Positions 63,100-64,000 of a DNA stretch of 64,000 nucleotides are shown here, piece by piece. This DNA is from Streptomyces viridochromogenes (GTDB taxonomy: Bacteria; Actinomycetota; Actinomycetes; Streptomycetales; Streptomycetaceae). Position 1 is the first letter of the stretch. Each line of letters begins with the position of its first letter. Made by a program: the position numbers and the translations under genes. The notes under the pieces were generated by a model. That model was not told the origin of the DNA, made no database searches, and saw nothing but the letters and a program-made list of their open reading frames with translations. The stretch is taken from NCBI RefSeq assembly GCF_001270495.1, contig NZ_LGUR01000219.1, forward strand, positions 1-64,000, given 5' to 3'.

Positions 63100-63127
63100 C
63101 GCGCGGGGAACTGCGCGAGCAACCACC
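63100..63127. repeat. short dispersed repeat fragment
   Basis: GCGCGGGGAACTGCGCG followed by AGCAACCACC, in the 56-bp gap before the dehydrogenase gene. This resembles a common Streptomyces intergenic element (GCGCGGGGAACTGCGCGACCAGCC). It forms a GCGCG/CGCGC-type hairpin and may act as a weak internal terminator or processing site. Confidence 0.5.
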
Positions 63128-63154
63128 AACAATCCGCCGCCGGAAGGAGCCCCC

Positions 63155-64000
63155 ATGCCCCCCGCTCTCGAATCCGAGGAACACAAGGCCCTCCGCGCCG
63201 CCGTCTCGGCCCTCGGCAAGCGCCACGGCCGCACCTTCGACCGTGAAGCCCTGTGGTCGGAGGCCGCGAAACTCGGCTATCTGGGTGTCAACCTTCCCGA
63301 GGAGTACGGAGGCGGAGGCGGGGGCGTCGCCGAACTCTCCATCGTCCTCGAAGAACTGGGCGCCGCAGGCTGCCCCCTGCTGATGATGATCGTCTCCCCG
63401 GCGATCTGCGGCACGGTGATCGCCCGCTTCGGCACGGACGAACAGAAACAGCAGTGGCTCCCCGGCCTCGCCGACGGCACCCGCACCATGGCCTTCGGCA
63501 TCACCGAGCCCGACGCCGGCTCCAACAGCCACCGCATCACGACCACGGCCCGCCGCGACCCGGACTCCGGAGACTGGCTCCTCACCGGCCGCAAGGTCTT
63601 CATCTCCGGCGTCGACATAGCCGACGCGACCCTCATCGTCGGCCGCACCCAGGACGCCCGCACCGGCAACCTCAAGCCGTGCCTCTTCATCGTCCCGCGC
63701 GACACCGAAGGCTTCACGCGACGCCAGATCGACATGGAACTCGACGCCGCGGAGAAGCAGTTCGAGCTGACCCTCGACGACGTACGGCTCCCCGCCGACG
63801 CCCTCGTCGGCGACGAGGACGCGGGCCTCCTCCAGCTGTTCGCCGGCCTCAACCCCGAACGCGTCATGACGGCCGCCTTCGCGATCGGCATGGGCCGCTA
63901 CGCCCTCGCCCGTGCCGTCGAGTACGCGCGCGAGCGGACCGTCTGGAAGGCCCCCATCGGCGCCCACCAGGCCATCGCGCACCCTCTCGCCCAGGCGCAC
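63155..64000 (+). CDS. acyl-CoA dehydrogenase, N-terminal part (runs off the window)
   Basis: 282 residues are visible with no stop before the window edge. ATG 63155 has GGAAGGAG upstream and gives MPPALESEEHKALRAAVSAL. Family features: YLGVNLPEEYGGGGGGVAELSIVLEELGAAGCPLLM, the ACAD signature AFGITEPDAGSNSHRITTTARRD, LLTGRKVFISGVDIADATLIVGRT, and FAGLNPERVMTAAFAIGMGRYALARAVEYARERTVWKAPIGAHQAIAHPLAQAH. Catalytic Glu would lie beyond the edge or near it. It oxidises the alpha-beta bond of a branched acyl-CoA (isovaleryl- or citronellyl-type), supplying the substrate for the carboxylase encoded upstream. Confidence 0.93.
   Translation, partial: MPPALESEEHKALRAAVSALGKRHGRTFDREALWSEAAKLGYLGVNLPEEYGGGGGGVAELSIVLEELGAAGCPLLMMIVSPAICGTVIARFGTDEQKQQWLPGLADGTRTMAFGITEPDAGSNSHRITTTARRDPDSGDWLLTGRKVFISGVDIADATLIVGRTQDARTGNLKPCLFIVPRDTEGFTRRQIDMELDAAEKQFELTLDDVRLPADALVGDEDAGLLQLFAGLNPERVMTAAFAIGMGRYALARAVEYARERTVWKAPIGAHQAIAHPLAQAH

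Overview
The window is chromosomal DNA of a streptomycete-type actinomycete. Evidence: very high GC with third-position G/C bias, many GTG/TTG starts behind GGAGG-type ribosome sites, ATGA/GTGA stop-start overlaps, a futalosine-route menaquinone pair (mqnB/mqnD), an XRE+DUF397 pair, FemX, DrrAB-like ABC genes, a CebR-type box on a cellulase, and dispersed GC-rich intergenic repeats common in Streptomyces. No tRNA, rRNA, CRISPR or intact transposon was seen. About 50 genes and several gene relics are supported.

Region 1 (1-31,600) is mostly conserved actinobacterial backbone: a HelR/HelD RNA-polymerase recycling ATPase, an XPB-type helicase and its helicase-C-like partner, a cold-shock protein, mqnBD with a DUF2771 lipoprotein, an MFS protein, DUF3027, a very large GHKL (sacsin/Hsp90-like) ATPase, a CtpE-type P-type ATPase, an NCS2 permease, and a MarR-MFS unit with a clear operator. 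Inserted in this backbone are a rare fusion (UPF0114/YqhA membrane domain joined to an IstB-type AAA+ ATPase), two tiny secreted peptides, and a tandem pair of paralogous secreted proteins sharing an upstream block. From memory, ercc3, its partner, cspB, an MFS gene, a MarR gene, serC and ctpE are also neighbours in Mycobacterium tuberculosis.

Region 2 (31,600-47,700) is accessory: a secreted double NTF2-like protein, XRE/DUF397, a Uma2 nuclease gene (with a shrunken relic of a sibling at 28,814), an SGNH hydrolase, membrane proteins, an ECF sigma factor with a putative anti-sigma gene set between direct repeats and gene fragments (Tn3 transposase N-terminus, metallophosphoesterase C-terminus), TetR-DrrAB, a GH5-CBM2 cellulase, and a TetR/DHFR-like divergent pair.

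Region 3 (47,700-64,000) holds serC, a fused FAD/Fe-S dehydrogenase, FemX, an EamA exporter, a polytopic membrane protein carrying a serine-hydrolase domain, and a tightly coupled catabolic operon (TIGR03084, AtuA, acyl-CoA carboxylase beta and alpha, acyl-CoA dehydrogenase running off the end) preceded by a perfect 14-bp palindrome. The operon probably degrades a branched or terpenoid acyl-CoA under a TetR-type repressor that is not in the window.
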